64,000 bases of DNA, from contig NZ_CP045644.1 in NCBI RefSeq assembly GCF_009498455.1, positions 2,979,001 to 3,043,000 on the forward strand, given 5' to 3'. Position numbers and translations under genes: made by a program. A model generated the notes under the pieces. It worked only from the letters and a program-made list of their open reading frames with translations, was not told the DNA's origin and ran no database searches. Shown here piece by piece: positions 56,433 through 64,000 of the stretch. The stretch's first letter is position 1. Each line of letters starts with the position of its first letter. The DNA is from Variovorax paradoxus (GTDB lineage Bacteria; Pseudomonadota; Gammaproteobacteria; Burkholderiales; Burkholderiaceae_C).

Positions 56433-59400
56433 TCAGAGCGAGCGCTGCTGTTCCTGCGGCTGCTGCTGTTCGAACGGCAGCGCCATCGAACCGAGGTCGC
56501 GACGGGTTTCGACCAGCACCAGCGGGCCTTCGTCGCGCACGATCACCGGCGGGCGCTCGCGTGGCACATGCACCGGCTTCGGCTCGGCGGCGATCGCGGC
56601 GCGCGCTTGCGCGATGCGGTCGGCATCCGAGTTGACCCACTGCAGGCCCGAGCTCTCAGCGATCTGCGCGAGTTCGTTCAGCGGCAGTTCGAAGGACTGC
56701 ACCTTGGGCAGTGCGCGGCCATTGCTGGCGGGTGCTGCTGCTGCGGGCTTGGCGGCCGTTTCGACCACGATGGGTGCGGCGACAGGTGCCGGTGCGGGGG
56801 CAGCGGGGCGCTCGAAGCGCGGCTGCTCTTGCACTTGCGGTGCGGGCTCGCGCACTTCGCGCACTTCAGTCGCGGCGACCACTGCAACGGCTTCCGACAC
56901 CAGCGGCAGTTGCTCCTGCGGCTGGCGCTCGGCCTGGGCTTCGGCTGCCACGGCGCCTTCGGCGACCGGTGCGGCTTCTGCGGCATTGGCTTCGTTGCCA
57001 CCGTTGCCGGCGTCGTCACGCGGACCACGTTCGCGGCGGTCACGGCCGTAACGGTCGCGCGAACGGCCACGGCGCTCTTCGCCTTCGCGGCGCGGGGCTT
57101 GCTGCTCGTTGCCTTCGTTGTTGCCTTGCTCGGCATCGCCTGCGGCAGCCGACTCGGCCACGCGTGCGTCGCCTTCATTGGCTGCAGGCGCGTCGTTGCG
57201 GCGCTCGCGGCGGCCGTCGTTGCGCTCACCGCGCGGGCCGCGCGACTCGTCGCCACGGCCGTTGCGGGGCTGGCGCTCGCCGTCGCCGGCGGGCGCTGCT
57301 TCGTCGCGCGGCTGTTGCTGCGTGTCGCCGTTGCGCTCACCGCGTTCGTTGCGTTCGCCGCCACGTTCACCACGCTCGCCACGTTCACGGCGCTCGCCGC
57401 GGGCGCGCGGTGCGCGTTCCGCTGCGGCATTGCCGTTGTCGTCGCCGCCGGGTGCCGGCTGCTGTTGCTGCGCGTCGAGGTTCAGGTTGCCGTCGAGCAG
57501 GGCCTCGGCCGGCGCGTTGCGGCCTTCGCCACCTTCGCGGCGCTCGCCGCGACCGCCACGGCGCTGTTCGCCGTCACGCGGGGTGCGTGCTTCACGTGCC
57601 TCGCGCGGTTCGCGTTGCTCGCGTGCCGGGTTGGTGCTGTCGTTGCGCTGCTCGGTGTTGCGAGCCTCGCCGCGGCGTTCACCGCCGCCGCCTTCACGGC
57701 GCTCGCCGCCGCGTCCGCCACGGCGCTCGCCGTCGCGTCCACCCGAACGGCCGCCGCCTTCGCCACGGCCTTCGCCGCCGCGTCCACCGCGGCGCTGTTC
57801 GCCGTCGGCGCCGCGCGCACCGCGCGCTTCGCCGTCACGGCCTGCACCACGGCCGCCGTCGCGGCGGGGCTTGGGTGCTTCTACCGGAATGGCGCTGGGC
57901 GCCGGAGCCGGTGCGGGCGCCGGCGAGCCGCCGCCGAAGAAGCTCTTGATCCAGGCCATGAAGCCGGTCTGTGCCGGGGCCGGGGCAACCACCGCGGGCG
58001 GGGCCACCGGTGCCGGGGCGGGCGCAGTTGCGCGCACCGCTTCGGGCTTGGGCGGCACCACGGGCGCGGGTGCGTCCGGCAGCACGCCCTTGATGACCGG
58101 CGTCTGCTTGTTGGTGGGTTCTTGCGAACGGCGCGTGACCGAGGTCGGGTCTTCGATCTCGTCGGCCATCTTGTAGCTGGCTTCGATGTGGTCGAGGCGC
58201 GGATCGTCGTGCTTCAGGCGCTCGAGCTTGTAGTTCGGCGTTTCGAGCGTCTTGTTGGGCACCATCAGCACGGTGACGCGCTGCTTGAGTTCGATCTTGG
58301 CGATTTCAGGGCGCTTTTCGTTCAGCAGGAACGAAGCGACTTCCACGGGCACCTGCACATGCACGGCGGCCGTGTTGTCCTTCATGGACTCTTCCTGAAT
58401 GATGCGCAGGATTTGCAGCGCGCTCGATTCGGTGTCGCGGATGTGGCCCGAGCCGCCGCAACGGGGGCAGGGGATCGACGAACCTTCGGACAGCGCCGGC
58501 TTCAGGCGCTGGCGGCTCATTTCCATCAGGCCGAACTTGCTGATCGAGCCGAACTGCACGCGGGCGCGGTCCTGGCGCAGCGCGTCGCGCAGGCGGCTTT
58601 CGACTTCGCGGCGGTTCTTCGACTCGTCCATGTCGATGAAGTCGATGACGATCAGGCCGCCCAGGTCGCGCAGGCGCATCTGGCGGGCCACTTCGTCGGC
58701 GGCTTCGAGGTTGGTGCGGGTGGCGGTCTCTTCGATGTCGCCGCCCTTGATGGCGCGGGCCGAGTTCACGTCGACCGAGACCAGTGCCTCGGTGTGGTCG
58801 ATCACGATGGCGCCGCCCGAGGGCAGCTGCACGGTGCGGGCGTAGGCCGACTCGATCTGATGCTCGATCTGGAAGCGGCTGAACAGCGCCGCGTCGTCGC
58901 GGTAGCGCTTCACGCGGGCTGCATGCTCGGGCATGACGTGCGCCATGAACTGCTGCGCCTGGTCGTAGATGTCGTCGGTGTCGATCAGGATGTCGCCGAT
59001 GTCGTGATTGAAGTAATCACGGATCGCGCGAATGACGAGCGACGATTCCTGGTAGATCAGGAAGGCGCCCTTGCCGCCCTTGCCGGCGCCGTCGATGGCG
59101 CTCCAGAGCTTGAGCAGGTAGTTCAGGTCCCACTGGAGTTCGGGCGCCGAGCGGCCGATGCCGGCGGTGCGCGCGATGATGCTCATGCCCTTCGGGTACT
59201 CGAGCTGGTCCATCGCCTCCTTGAGCTCGGCGCGGTCGTCACCCTCGATGCGGCGCGACACGCCACCGCCACGGGGGTTGTTCGGCATCAGCACGACATA
59301 GCGGCCGGCCAGCGAGATGAAGGTGGTGAGGGCCGCGCCCTTGTTGCCGCGTTCTTCCTTTTCGACCTGGACGGTGAGTTCCTGGCCTTCACGGATCACG

Positions 59401-59672
59401 TCCTGGATGCGGGCCTGGCTGGCCGACACGCCTTCGGCGAAATACTGCTTGGAGATTTCCTTGAACGGCAGGAAGCCGTGGCGGTCTTCGCCGTAGTCGA
59501 CGAAACAGGCTTCGAGCGACGGCTCGACGCGGGTCACGACCGCTTTGTAGATGTTGCCTTTGCGCTGTTCGCGCCCTTCGATTTCGATTTCGTAGTCGAG
59601 CAGTTTCTGCCCGTCGACGATGGCCAGGCGGCGTTCTTCGGCCTGCGTGGCATTGATCAGCATCCGCTTCAT
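56433..59672 (-). CDS. rne: Ribonuclease E
   Basis: The 1,079-residue enzyme starts RNA decay and processes rRNA and tRNA precursors. The N-terminal half is the catalytic core: an S1 domain (residues about 36-120), catalytic Asp residues in [12 protein letters not shown] and [14 protein letters not shown], and the zinc-link Cys C402 and C405 in CPRCGGSG. At about residue 570 a short amphipathic helix [13 protein letters not shown] matches the membrane-binding segment of the E. coli enzyme. The second half is disordered, Arg/Gly/Glu-rich with repeats such as [11 protein letters not shown] and [20 protein letters not shown], ending with a conserved betaproteobacterial motif ([20 protein letters not shown]). 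It probably forms the degradosome scaffold. Its 5' leader is long and structured (see 59673-60219). Confidence 0.96.
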   Translation of the reverse strand: MKRMLINATQAEERRLAIVDGQKLLDYEIEIEGREQRKGNIYKAVVTRVEPSLEACFVDYGEDRHGFLPFKEISKQYFAEGVSASQARIQDVIREGQELTVQVEKEERGNKGAALTTFISLAGRYVVLMPNNPRGGGVSRRIEGDDRAELKEAMDQLEYPKGMSIIARTAGIGRSAPELQWDLNYLLKLWSAIDGAGKGGKGAFLIYQESSLVIRAIRDYFNHDIGDILIDTDDIYDQAQQFMAHVMPEHAARVKRYRDDAALFSRFQIEHQIESAYARTVQLPSGGAIVIDHTEALVSVDVNSARAIKGGDIEETATRTNLEAADEVARQMRLRDLGGLIVIDFIDMDESKNRREVESRLRDALRQDRARVQFGSISKFGLMEMSRQRLKPALSEGSSIPCPRCGGSGHIRDTESSALQILRIIQEESMKDNTAAVHVQVPVEVASFLLNEKRPEIAKIELKQRVTVLMVPNKTLETPNYKLERLKHDDPRLDHIEASYKMADEIEDPTSVTRRSQEPTNKQTPVIKGVLPDAPAPVVPPKPEAVRATAPAPAPVAPPAVVAPAPAQTGFMAWIKSFFGGGSPAPAPAPAPSAIPVEAPKPRRDGGRGAGRDGEARGARGADGEQRRGGRGGEGRGEGGGRSGGRDGERRGGRGGERREGGGGERRGEARNTEQRNDSTNPAREQREPREAREARTPRDGEQRRGGRGERREGGEGRNAPAEALLDGNLNLDAQQQQPAPGGDDNGNAAAERAPRARGERRERGERGERGGERNERGERNGDTQQQPRDEAAPAGDGERQPRNGRGDESRGPRGERNDGRRERRNDAPAANEGDARVAESAAAGDAEQGNNEGNEQQAPRREGEERRGRSRDRYGRDRRERGPRDDAGNGGNEANAAEAAPVAEGAVAAEAQAERQPQEQLPLVSEAVAVVAATEVREVREPAPQVQEQPRFERPAAPAPAPVAAPIVVETAAKPAAAAPASNGRALPKVQSFELPLNELAQIAESSGLQWVNSDADRIAQARAAIAAEPKPVHVPRERPPVIVRDEGPLVLVETRRDLGSMALPFEQQQPQEQQRSL

Positions 59673-59875
59673 GATGCGTTGTCCTTATATGTATCGTTTA
59701 CCGGCTCATGACGAGCCAACGATGCACGGACGACGCCCGCGAAACCAGGGAATTGCCGCTTGGCCCCGGATGCTGTGACTGCCGCGTCAGGCGCGAGCAG
59801 GCCTCTCGAGCGTCAGCTCAAGAAGACAGCCGGGGTGGGGGCGCGTGGATGGGCGCGAGCCAGATTCGGTGTTGG

Positions 59876-59894
59876 GTGGCTGTCTTTTTGACAG
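59876..59894. promoter_or_regulatory. Stem-loop in the rne leader
   Basis: GGCTGTC (59876-59882) and GACAGCC (59888-59894) form a perfect 7-bp stem with a loop of five T residues on the top strand, five A residues in the rne transcript. An A-rich single-stranded loop is a possible RNase E cleavage or binding element. Confidence 0.5.
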
Positions 59895-60022
59895 CCGGTT
59901 GCGCAAGGGTGGCGCGCACTGCGGGCGATTCAATGCCTGAGGCGACTGGTCGAAACCAGGTCGACCAGCGCAGGCATATTTGAATCAGCAGCATCAACAC
60001 AACAAGGGACTCGCTTCGATCC

Positions 60023-60046
60023 GCCTGCAGCTTGGAAGCTGCAGGC
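60023..60046. promoter_or_regulatory. Strong stem-loop in the rne leader
   Basis: GCCTGCAGCTT (60023-60033) and AAGCTGCAGGC (60036-60046) are perfect complements with two bases between them; in RNA a 9-bp stem with a 6-base loop is expected. Its distance from the rne start, 351 bases, resembles the position of leader hairpins used for rne autoregulation in E. coli. Confidence 0.6.
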
Positions 60047-60219
60047 TGGGTATTCCGTATCGGTGTTTCGTGGGTGTCGGCTTGACTTGGGTGCCTGGCC
60101 TGCCACTTTGCGCGATTGCGCGGGGTTTGCGGGCTGGACGCCAAAGCGGCATCGACCTCACAGCATGGTCGTCAGTGCTCTAAACTTCTGTCTAATCAAG
60201 CACTTACACGACCGCGCTG

Positions 60220-61995
60220 GTGAAAAACATTATAGGTGCGAAGAAAAGCCCCACGGGGGCTCCAAATCCCGCGGATCGACCCGCGGGCGCCGACGCCGGC
60301 ACGCCGCACGCGGCCATCCACTTCCTGACCGTCGACGCCGAATCCGCAGGGCAGCGGCTCGACAATTTCCTGTTTCGCCATCTGAAAGGCGTGCCGAAGA
60401 CGCACGTCTACCGGATCATCCGGTCGGGCGAGGTGCGCATCAACAAGGGCCGCGTCCAGGCCGACACCCGCATCGAAGACGGCGACCAGGTCCGGATTCC
60501 GCCGGTGCGAATTTCGCCGCGCGCCGAAGAGGGCGCCACACCGCCCGCGCCGGCACGCGAATTTCCGGTGCTGCTCGAAGACGAGGCCGTGCTGGCCATC
60601 GACAAGCCCGCCGGCGTCGCGGTGCACGGCGGCAGCGGCGTGAGCTTCGGCGTGATCGAGCAATTGCGCACGGCGCGTCCGGGCGCCAAGTTCCTGGAGC
60701 TGGTGCACCGGCTCGACCGCGAAACCTCCGGCATCCTGCTGGTCGCCAAGAAGCGCAGCGCGCTGGTGGCATTGCAGGACCAGTTCCGCGAGCGTGAAAC
60801 CGGCAAGACCTACCTAGCGCTGGTCGAAGGCGACTGGCCGGCCAACAAGAAGGTGCTCGACGCGCCGCTGGCCAAGTACCTGCTGCCCGACGGCTCGGGC
60901 GCCGGTGCCGGCGAACGCCGCGTGCGCGTGGTCGCCAAGGACCACCCCGACGCGATGCGCGCCATCACGCTGGTGCGCGTCCTGGCCCGCCTCAGCCTGC
61001 CGGGCGACGCCGCGCCGCTGTCTTTGCTGGCGGTGACCATCAAGACCGGGCGCACCCACCAGATCCGCGTGCACCTGGCCTCGGCCGGGCATCCGATTGC
61101 GGGCGACGACAAATACGGCGAGTCCGATCGGCAGCGCGCCTTGCACAAACTCGGCCTCAAGCGCATGTTCCTGCATGCGTGGCGGCTGCAATTCAACCAC
61201 CCGGCCAGCGGCGAGCGCATCGCGCTGCAGGCCGGACTGCCGCCCGAGCTGCATGCGCTGATGTCGCGCGCGGCGCTCGAGGCGATGGCGCAACACCCCA
61301 CCCCACGGCCCATGACTGATTCTTCCGCCCGCCCTGCACGTCCCCCGCGCTTCGACCTGATCGCCTTCGACTGGGACGGCACGCTCTACGACTCCACCCG
61401 CCTGATCGTGCGCTGCATCCAGGCGGCCGTGGTCGATGTCGGCGGCGCCAAGCCCAGCGAGGACGATGCCGCCTGGGTGATCGGCCTGGGCCTGGCCGAG
61501 GCGCTCGCGCGCGCGGCGCCCGATGTGCCGAAAGAAAAGTACCCCGAACTCGGCGCCCGCTACCGCTACCACTTCCTGCAGCACCAGGACGACCTCGTGC
61601 TGTTCGACGGCGTGCTGCCGATGCTTGATGCGCTGCGCGCGCGCGGCCACAAGCTGGCCGTGGCCACGGGCAAGTCGCGCCGAGGTCTCAACGAAGCCTT
61701 GAAGACTGTGGCGCTGCGCGACCGCTTCGACGCCTCGCGCACCGCCGACGAAACCTTCGGCAAGCCGCATCCGCGCATGCTGCTCGAACTCATGGAAGAG
61801 CTCGAGGTGCCGGCCGAGCGCACGCTGATGATCGGCGACACCACGCACGACCTGCAGCTGGCACAGAACGCCGGCTGTGCCAGCGTGGGCGTGGGCTTCG
61901 GCGCGCACGCGTCGTCGACCTTCGACGAATTCAAGCCGCTGTACGTGGCGCAATCGATCGCCGAGTTGCAGGCCTGGCTGCTCGGCAACGCCTGA
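60220..61995 (+). CDS. rluC: RluC-type 23S rRNA pseudouridine synthase fused to a HAD phosphatase
   Basis: One uninterrupted frame of 591 residues starts at a GTG (60220-60222). Residues about 35-95 form an S4 domain (AGQRLDNFLFRHLKGVPKTH), and 110-340 the catalytic domain with ELVHRLDRETSGILLVAKKR (Asp in HRLDRETSG) and IKTGRTHQIRVHLA, making pseudouridines in 23S rRNA as RluC does. From residue 365 a HAD-IA phosphatase follows: FDLIAFDWDGTLYDSTRLIV (nucleophile Asp), AVATGKSRRG and MIGDTTHDLQLAQNAG. In relatives these are usually neighbouring separate genes. The junction has an ATG at 61312 but no ribosome site, so a real fusion is more likely than two genes; internal initiation cannot be excluded. 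Confidence 0.88.
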   Translation: MKNIIGAKKSPTGAPNPADRPAGADAGTPHAAIHFLTVDAESAGQRLDNFLFRHLKGVPKTHVYRIIRSGEVRINKGRVQADTRIEDGDQVRIPPVRISPRAEEGATPPAPAREFPVLLEDEAVLAIDKPAGVAVHGGSGVSFGVIEQLRTARPGAKFLELVHRLDRETSGILLVAKKRSALVALQDQFRERETGKTYLALVEGDWPANKKVLDAPLAKYLLPDGSGAGAGERRVRVVAKDHPDAMRAITLVRVLARLSLPGDAAPLSLLAVTIKTGRTHQIRVHLASAGHPIAGDDKYGESDRQRALHKLGLKRMFLHAWRLQFNHPASGERIALQAGLPPELHALMSRAALEAMAQHPTPRPMTDSSARPARPPRFDLIAFDWDGTLYDSTRLIVRCIQAAVVDVGGAKPSEDDAAWVIGLGLAEALARAAPDVPKEKYPELGARYRYHFLQHQDDLVLFDGVLPMLDALRARGHKLAVATGKSRRGLNEALKTVALRDRFDASRTADETFGKPHPRMLLELMEELEVPAERTLMIGDTTHDLQLAQNAGCASVGVGFGAHASSTFDEFKPLYVAQSIAELQAWLLGNA

Positions 61996-62005
61996 GGGGC
62001 ACAGC

Positions 62006-62374
62006 ATGAGCGACCAGCGTATTCCGCTGTGCAATGCCTCGGACCTGGTCGAGGGCGGCAACGCCGTGCCCTTCGATGTGGTCCATGGCGGCGAAACCTG
62101 CCGCGCCTTCGCGGTCCGCTTCGAGGGCCTGCCGCATGCGTACCTGAATCGCTGCAGCCACGTGGCGATGGAGATGGACTTCCAGCCCGACCGCTTCTTC
62201 GACGACAGCGGCCAGTGGCTGCTGTGCGCCACCCACGGCGCCGTCTACAAGCCCGACACCGGCGAATGCGCGGGCGGGCCGTGCCGCGGCGGGCTCGTGA
62301 AGATCGCGCTGAGCGAAGAAGACGGCGTGGTGCACTGGCATACTGACTGGAACCTCCAACCTCTTTCCTTCTGA
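62006..62374 (+). CDS. Rieske-type (2Fe-2S) protein
   Basis: The 122-residue protein has both cluster-binding motifs: LNRCSHVAMEMDF (Cys and His) and LLCATHGAVYKPDTGECAGG then PCRGG (Cys and His). It carries no membrane segment and resembles small Rieske ferredoxins that follow RluC-HAD genes in betaproteobacteria. It would carry single electrons to an oxygenase or another acceptor; no oxygenase is in the window. It starts 10 bases after the fused gene and is followed after one base by the S49 peptidase, so the three form an operon. Confidence 0.92.
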   Translation: MSDQRIPLCNASDLVEGGNAVPFDVVHGGETCRAFAVRFEGLPHAYLNRCSHVAMEMDFQPDRFFDDSGQWLLCATHGAVYKPDTGECAGGPCRGGLVKIALSEEDGVVHWHTDWNLQPLSF

Positions 62375-62375
62375 C

Positions 62376-63416
62376 ATGACCGATCCGAACCGCAGGGAAC
62401 CCCGGGGTTTCGAACCGCTGGAGCCGGCCGCCCCCCTCACGACATCCCAAGACAGTCCCCGCACCATGGCCCAAGACCCCACACAGCGCCCCGGGTGGGA
62501 GCGCGCCACCCTCGAGAAACTCGCTTTTGCCTCCCTGAACGAGCAGAAGGCCACGCGCCGCTGGAAGACCTTCGTGCGCCTGGGCTGGCTGGCCTTTTTC
62601 GTGTTCCTGGCCTGGTTCGCGCTGTCGCGCAGCACGCCCAGCACCGCCAAGACCACGGCTCACACGGCCGTCGTCGAGATCAAGGGCGAGATCGCCAACG
62701 GCGGCGACGCCAGCGCCGAGTTCGTGATCGCCGCCATGAAAACGGCCTTCGAGGACGAGGGCGCCAAGGGCGTGGTGCTGCTGATCAACTCGCCCGGCGG
62801 CAGCCCGGTGCAGGCCGGCATCATCAACGACGAGATCCGACGCCTGAAGGCCAAGCACAAGAAGCCGGTCTATGCAGTGGTCGAAGAAACCTGCGCATCG
62901 GCGGCGTATTACATCGCCGCCGCCGCCGACAAGATTTTTGTCGACAAGGCCAGCATCGTCGGCAGCATCGGCGTGCTGATGGACGGCTTCGGCTTCACCG
63001 GCGTGATGGAAAAGGTCGGCGTCGAGCGGCGGCTGCTGACGGCCGGCGAGAACAAGGGCTTCCTCGATCCGTTCAGCCCGATGAACGACGCGCAGCGCGC
63101 GCATGCCCAGTCGATGCTCGACCAGATCCACACGCAGTTCATCAACGTGGTGAAGACGGGCCGCGGCGACCGCCTCAAGCTCGATACCCCGGGGCTGTTC
63201 AGCGGCTTGTTCTGGAGCGGCGAGCAGGCCGTCGAGTTCGGCTTGGCCGACCAGCTGGGCAACGTCGACTTCGTGGCACGCGAGGTGATCAAGGCCGAGG
63301 AAGTCATCGACTACACGCGCCGCGACAACGTGGCCGAGAAGCTGGCCAAGAAGTTCGGCGCCGCCATGGGCGCGGCCTCGGTGGGTGCGCTGAAGACCTC
63401 GCCAGCGCTGCGCTGA
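62376..63416 (+). CDS. S49 family signal peptide peptidase (SppA/SohB type)
   Basis: The 346-residue protein has a soluble N-terminal part, one membrane segment at about residues 68-86 (RLGWLAFFVFLAWFALS), and a periplasmic ClpP-like protease domain: VLLINSPGGSPVQAGIINDE, catalytic S175 in EETCASAAYYIA and catalytic K227 in TAGENKGFLDPFSP. The Ser-Lys spacing of 52 residues equals that of Bacillus SppA, so the short single-domain form should be active as an oligomer. It digests cleaved signal peptides or other membrane fragments. An ATG 30 codons downstream (62466) is an alternative start. Confidence 0.93.
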   Translation: MTDPNRREPRGFEPLEPAAPLTTSQDSPRTMAQDPTQRPGWERATLEKLAFASLNEQKATRRWKTFVRLGWLAFFVFLAWFALSRSTPSTAKTTAHTAVVEIKGEIANGGDASAEFVIAAMKTAFEDEGAKGVVLLINSPGGSPVQAGIINDEIRRLKAKHKKPVYAVVEETCASAAYYIAAAADKIFVDKASIVGSIGVLMDGFGFTGVMEKVGVERRLLTAGENKGFLDPFSPMNDAQRAHAQSMLDQIHTQFINVVKTGRGDRLKLDTPGLFSGLFWSGEQAVEFGLADQLGNVDFVAREVIKAEEVIDYTRRDNVAEKLAKKFGAAMGAASVGALKTSPALR

Positions 63417-63428
63417 GCGCGGCTTTTT

Positions 63429-64000
63429 TCAGGCGGCGCTGTTGTCGCCGCTGCCGGTGAATTTGGCCGAGGCCGCCAGCGCGGCGGCAAAGGCCACCAC
63501 CACATAGAGCGCGGCGGTCAGCGAGCTGACCCGCGCCAGCAGGCCGATCACCGCGGGCCCCGCCATGAATCCCAGATAGGCGATGGCCGACACGGCGGCA
63601 ATGCCGTTGGCAGGTGCCACACCCGGCACGCGGGCCGAGGCCCCGAACAGGATCGGCACCACGTTCGCAAAACCGACGCCGACCCCCGCAAAGCCCAGCA
63701 ATGCGAGCCATGGCAGATCGGTCAGCAGCACCAGCGTCATGGCCGCCGCTGCGAGTAGTCCGCTGCCGCGCAGCAGGGCGGTCGGCGAAAAGCGCGCGCG
63801 CATTGCGTCGCCACCGAAACGCGCGGCCGCCATCGCGGCGGAAAAGCTCGCATAGGCCAGCGCGGCCTGCTGCTGCGGGCTGCCCAGTTCCTGGTGCATG
63901 TAGAGCACGCTCCAGTCGTAGATGGCGCCCTCGGCGATCAGCCCCAGCGCGGCCAGCACGCCGAGCACCGCGAGTACCCCGCGCGGCAGGCGGAAGCCGT
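63429..64000 (-). CDS. MFS transporter, C-terminal part (cut by the right edge)
   Basis: The visible 190 residues form about the last five membrane segments of an MFS protein. The text GAIYDWSVLYMHQELGSPQQ then QAALAYASFSAAMAAARFGG and LGFAGVGVGFANVVPILFGA is that of the YbjJ-like group. The frame stays open to position 64000, so the N-terminal half lies outside the window. It is convergent with the S49 peptidase gene, the two stops being 12 bp apart without an evident terminator. Confidence 0.85.
   Translation of the reverse strand, partial: GFRLPRGVLAVLGVLAALGLIAEGAIYDWSVLYMHQELGSPQQQAALAYASFSAAMAAARFGGDAMRARFSPTALLRGSGLLAAAAMTLVLLTDLPWLALLGFAGVGVGFANVVPILFGASARVPGVAPANGIAAVSAIAYLGFMAGPAVIGLLARVSSLTAALYVVVAFAAALAASAKFTGSGDNSAA

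Larger units (their letters stand above)
59673..60219. other. 547-bp gene-free region: long rne leader and rluC upstream region
   Basis: No credible gene lies here; the open frames are short and unlike proteins. On the rne strand it holds several stem-loops: GGCTC/GAGCC at 59703-59717 close to the start, GGCTGTC/GACAGCC at 59876-59894, and the strongest, 11-bp arms at 60023-60046. A length of about 350 bases from the last stem to the rne ATG is close to the 361-base autoregulatory leader of E. coli rne. I could not fix a promoter for either direction with confidence. Confidence 0.6.

Noticed and set aside
56568..59711. A 1,047-codon top-strand frame opposite rne.
   Set aside because: It is made of Ala/Arg/Cys/Leu-rich text arising from the Arg/Gly repeats of RNase E and has no domain.
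59708..59983. A 91-codon frame upstream of rne as a gene.
   Set aside because: No ribosome site, no recognisable domain, and it lies across the structured leader.

Overview
The window is one continuous piece of a very GC-rich betaproteobacterial chromosome. Gene content and order (argH beside an AlgZ/AlgR-type two-component pair, a ppc / hemC-hemD-hemX-hemY block, a betaproteobacterial-style RNase E with a long Arg/Gly/Glu-rich tail, many LysR and MFS pairs) point to Burkholderiales, most likely Comamonadaceae close to Variovorax. That placement is inference from protein style and synteny, not from a database search. I see no rRNA, tRNA, CRISPR array, insertion sequence or phage gene.

Layout. 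1-5.6 kb is a leftward series of small accessory genes (edge of a UvrA-like ATPase, VOC protein, AraC regulator, LysE exporter, DUF2277, NTF2-like, NIPSNAP, a zinc-ribbon protein coupled to a dual-specificity-type phosphatase, an acidic unknown), with one rightward DxDxDG lipoprotein. 5.65-11.6 kb is a 1,996-residue alpha-2-macroglobulin with an intact thioester motif. 11.8-18.7 kb holds an OpgC-type membrane acyltransferase, unknown secreted and membrane proteins, an SGNH hydrolase, and an ECF sigma/anti-sigma pair divergent from a DUF3455 lipoprotein. 18.8-23.1 kb is a DctS/DctR-like two-component system followed by an alpha-ketoglutarate-type permease. 23.1-29.2 kb has argH-rhomboid facing away from algZ-algR-AI-2E transporter. 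29.3-38.1 kb is accessory: DUF1624 acyltransferase plus OprD porin, HxlR/nitrilase, LysR/GNAT/MFS and another MFS. 38.1-46.6 kb is a giant NdvB-type cyclic beta-1,2-glucan synthase. 46.7-53.8 kb is ppc divergent from the heme operon. 53.8-56.4 kb is a broken DHA2 MFS gene divergent from LysR. 56.4-63.4 kb has rne, a fused RluC-HAD gene, a Rieske protein and an S49 peptidase; an MFS gene runs off the right edge.

How genes work together. Several control circuits can be read directly from the DNA. Two copies of one ECF-type promoter (TGAATCC, exactly 16 bp, CGTAC) fire in opposite directions from the sigma/DUF3455 intergenic region. A GTACGTAG box, as bound by FixJ-type regulators, precedes the transporter next to the FixJ-type regulator. 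A 19-bp-armed inverted repeat lies between hxlR and the nitrilase gene. A perfect 13-bp-armed palindrome abuts the DUF1624-oprD operon. Envelope glucan biology recurs (OpgC-like transferase, NdvB-like synthase, DUF1624 acyltransferase, alpha-2-macroglobulin).

The most unusual items are the RluC-HAD single reading frame, the small membrane ORF that overlaps the ndvB-type gene by TTGA, the in-frame amber codon in the DHA2 transporter, and the paired ECF promoters.
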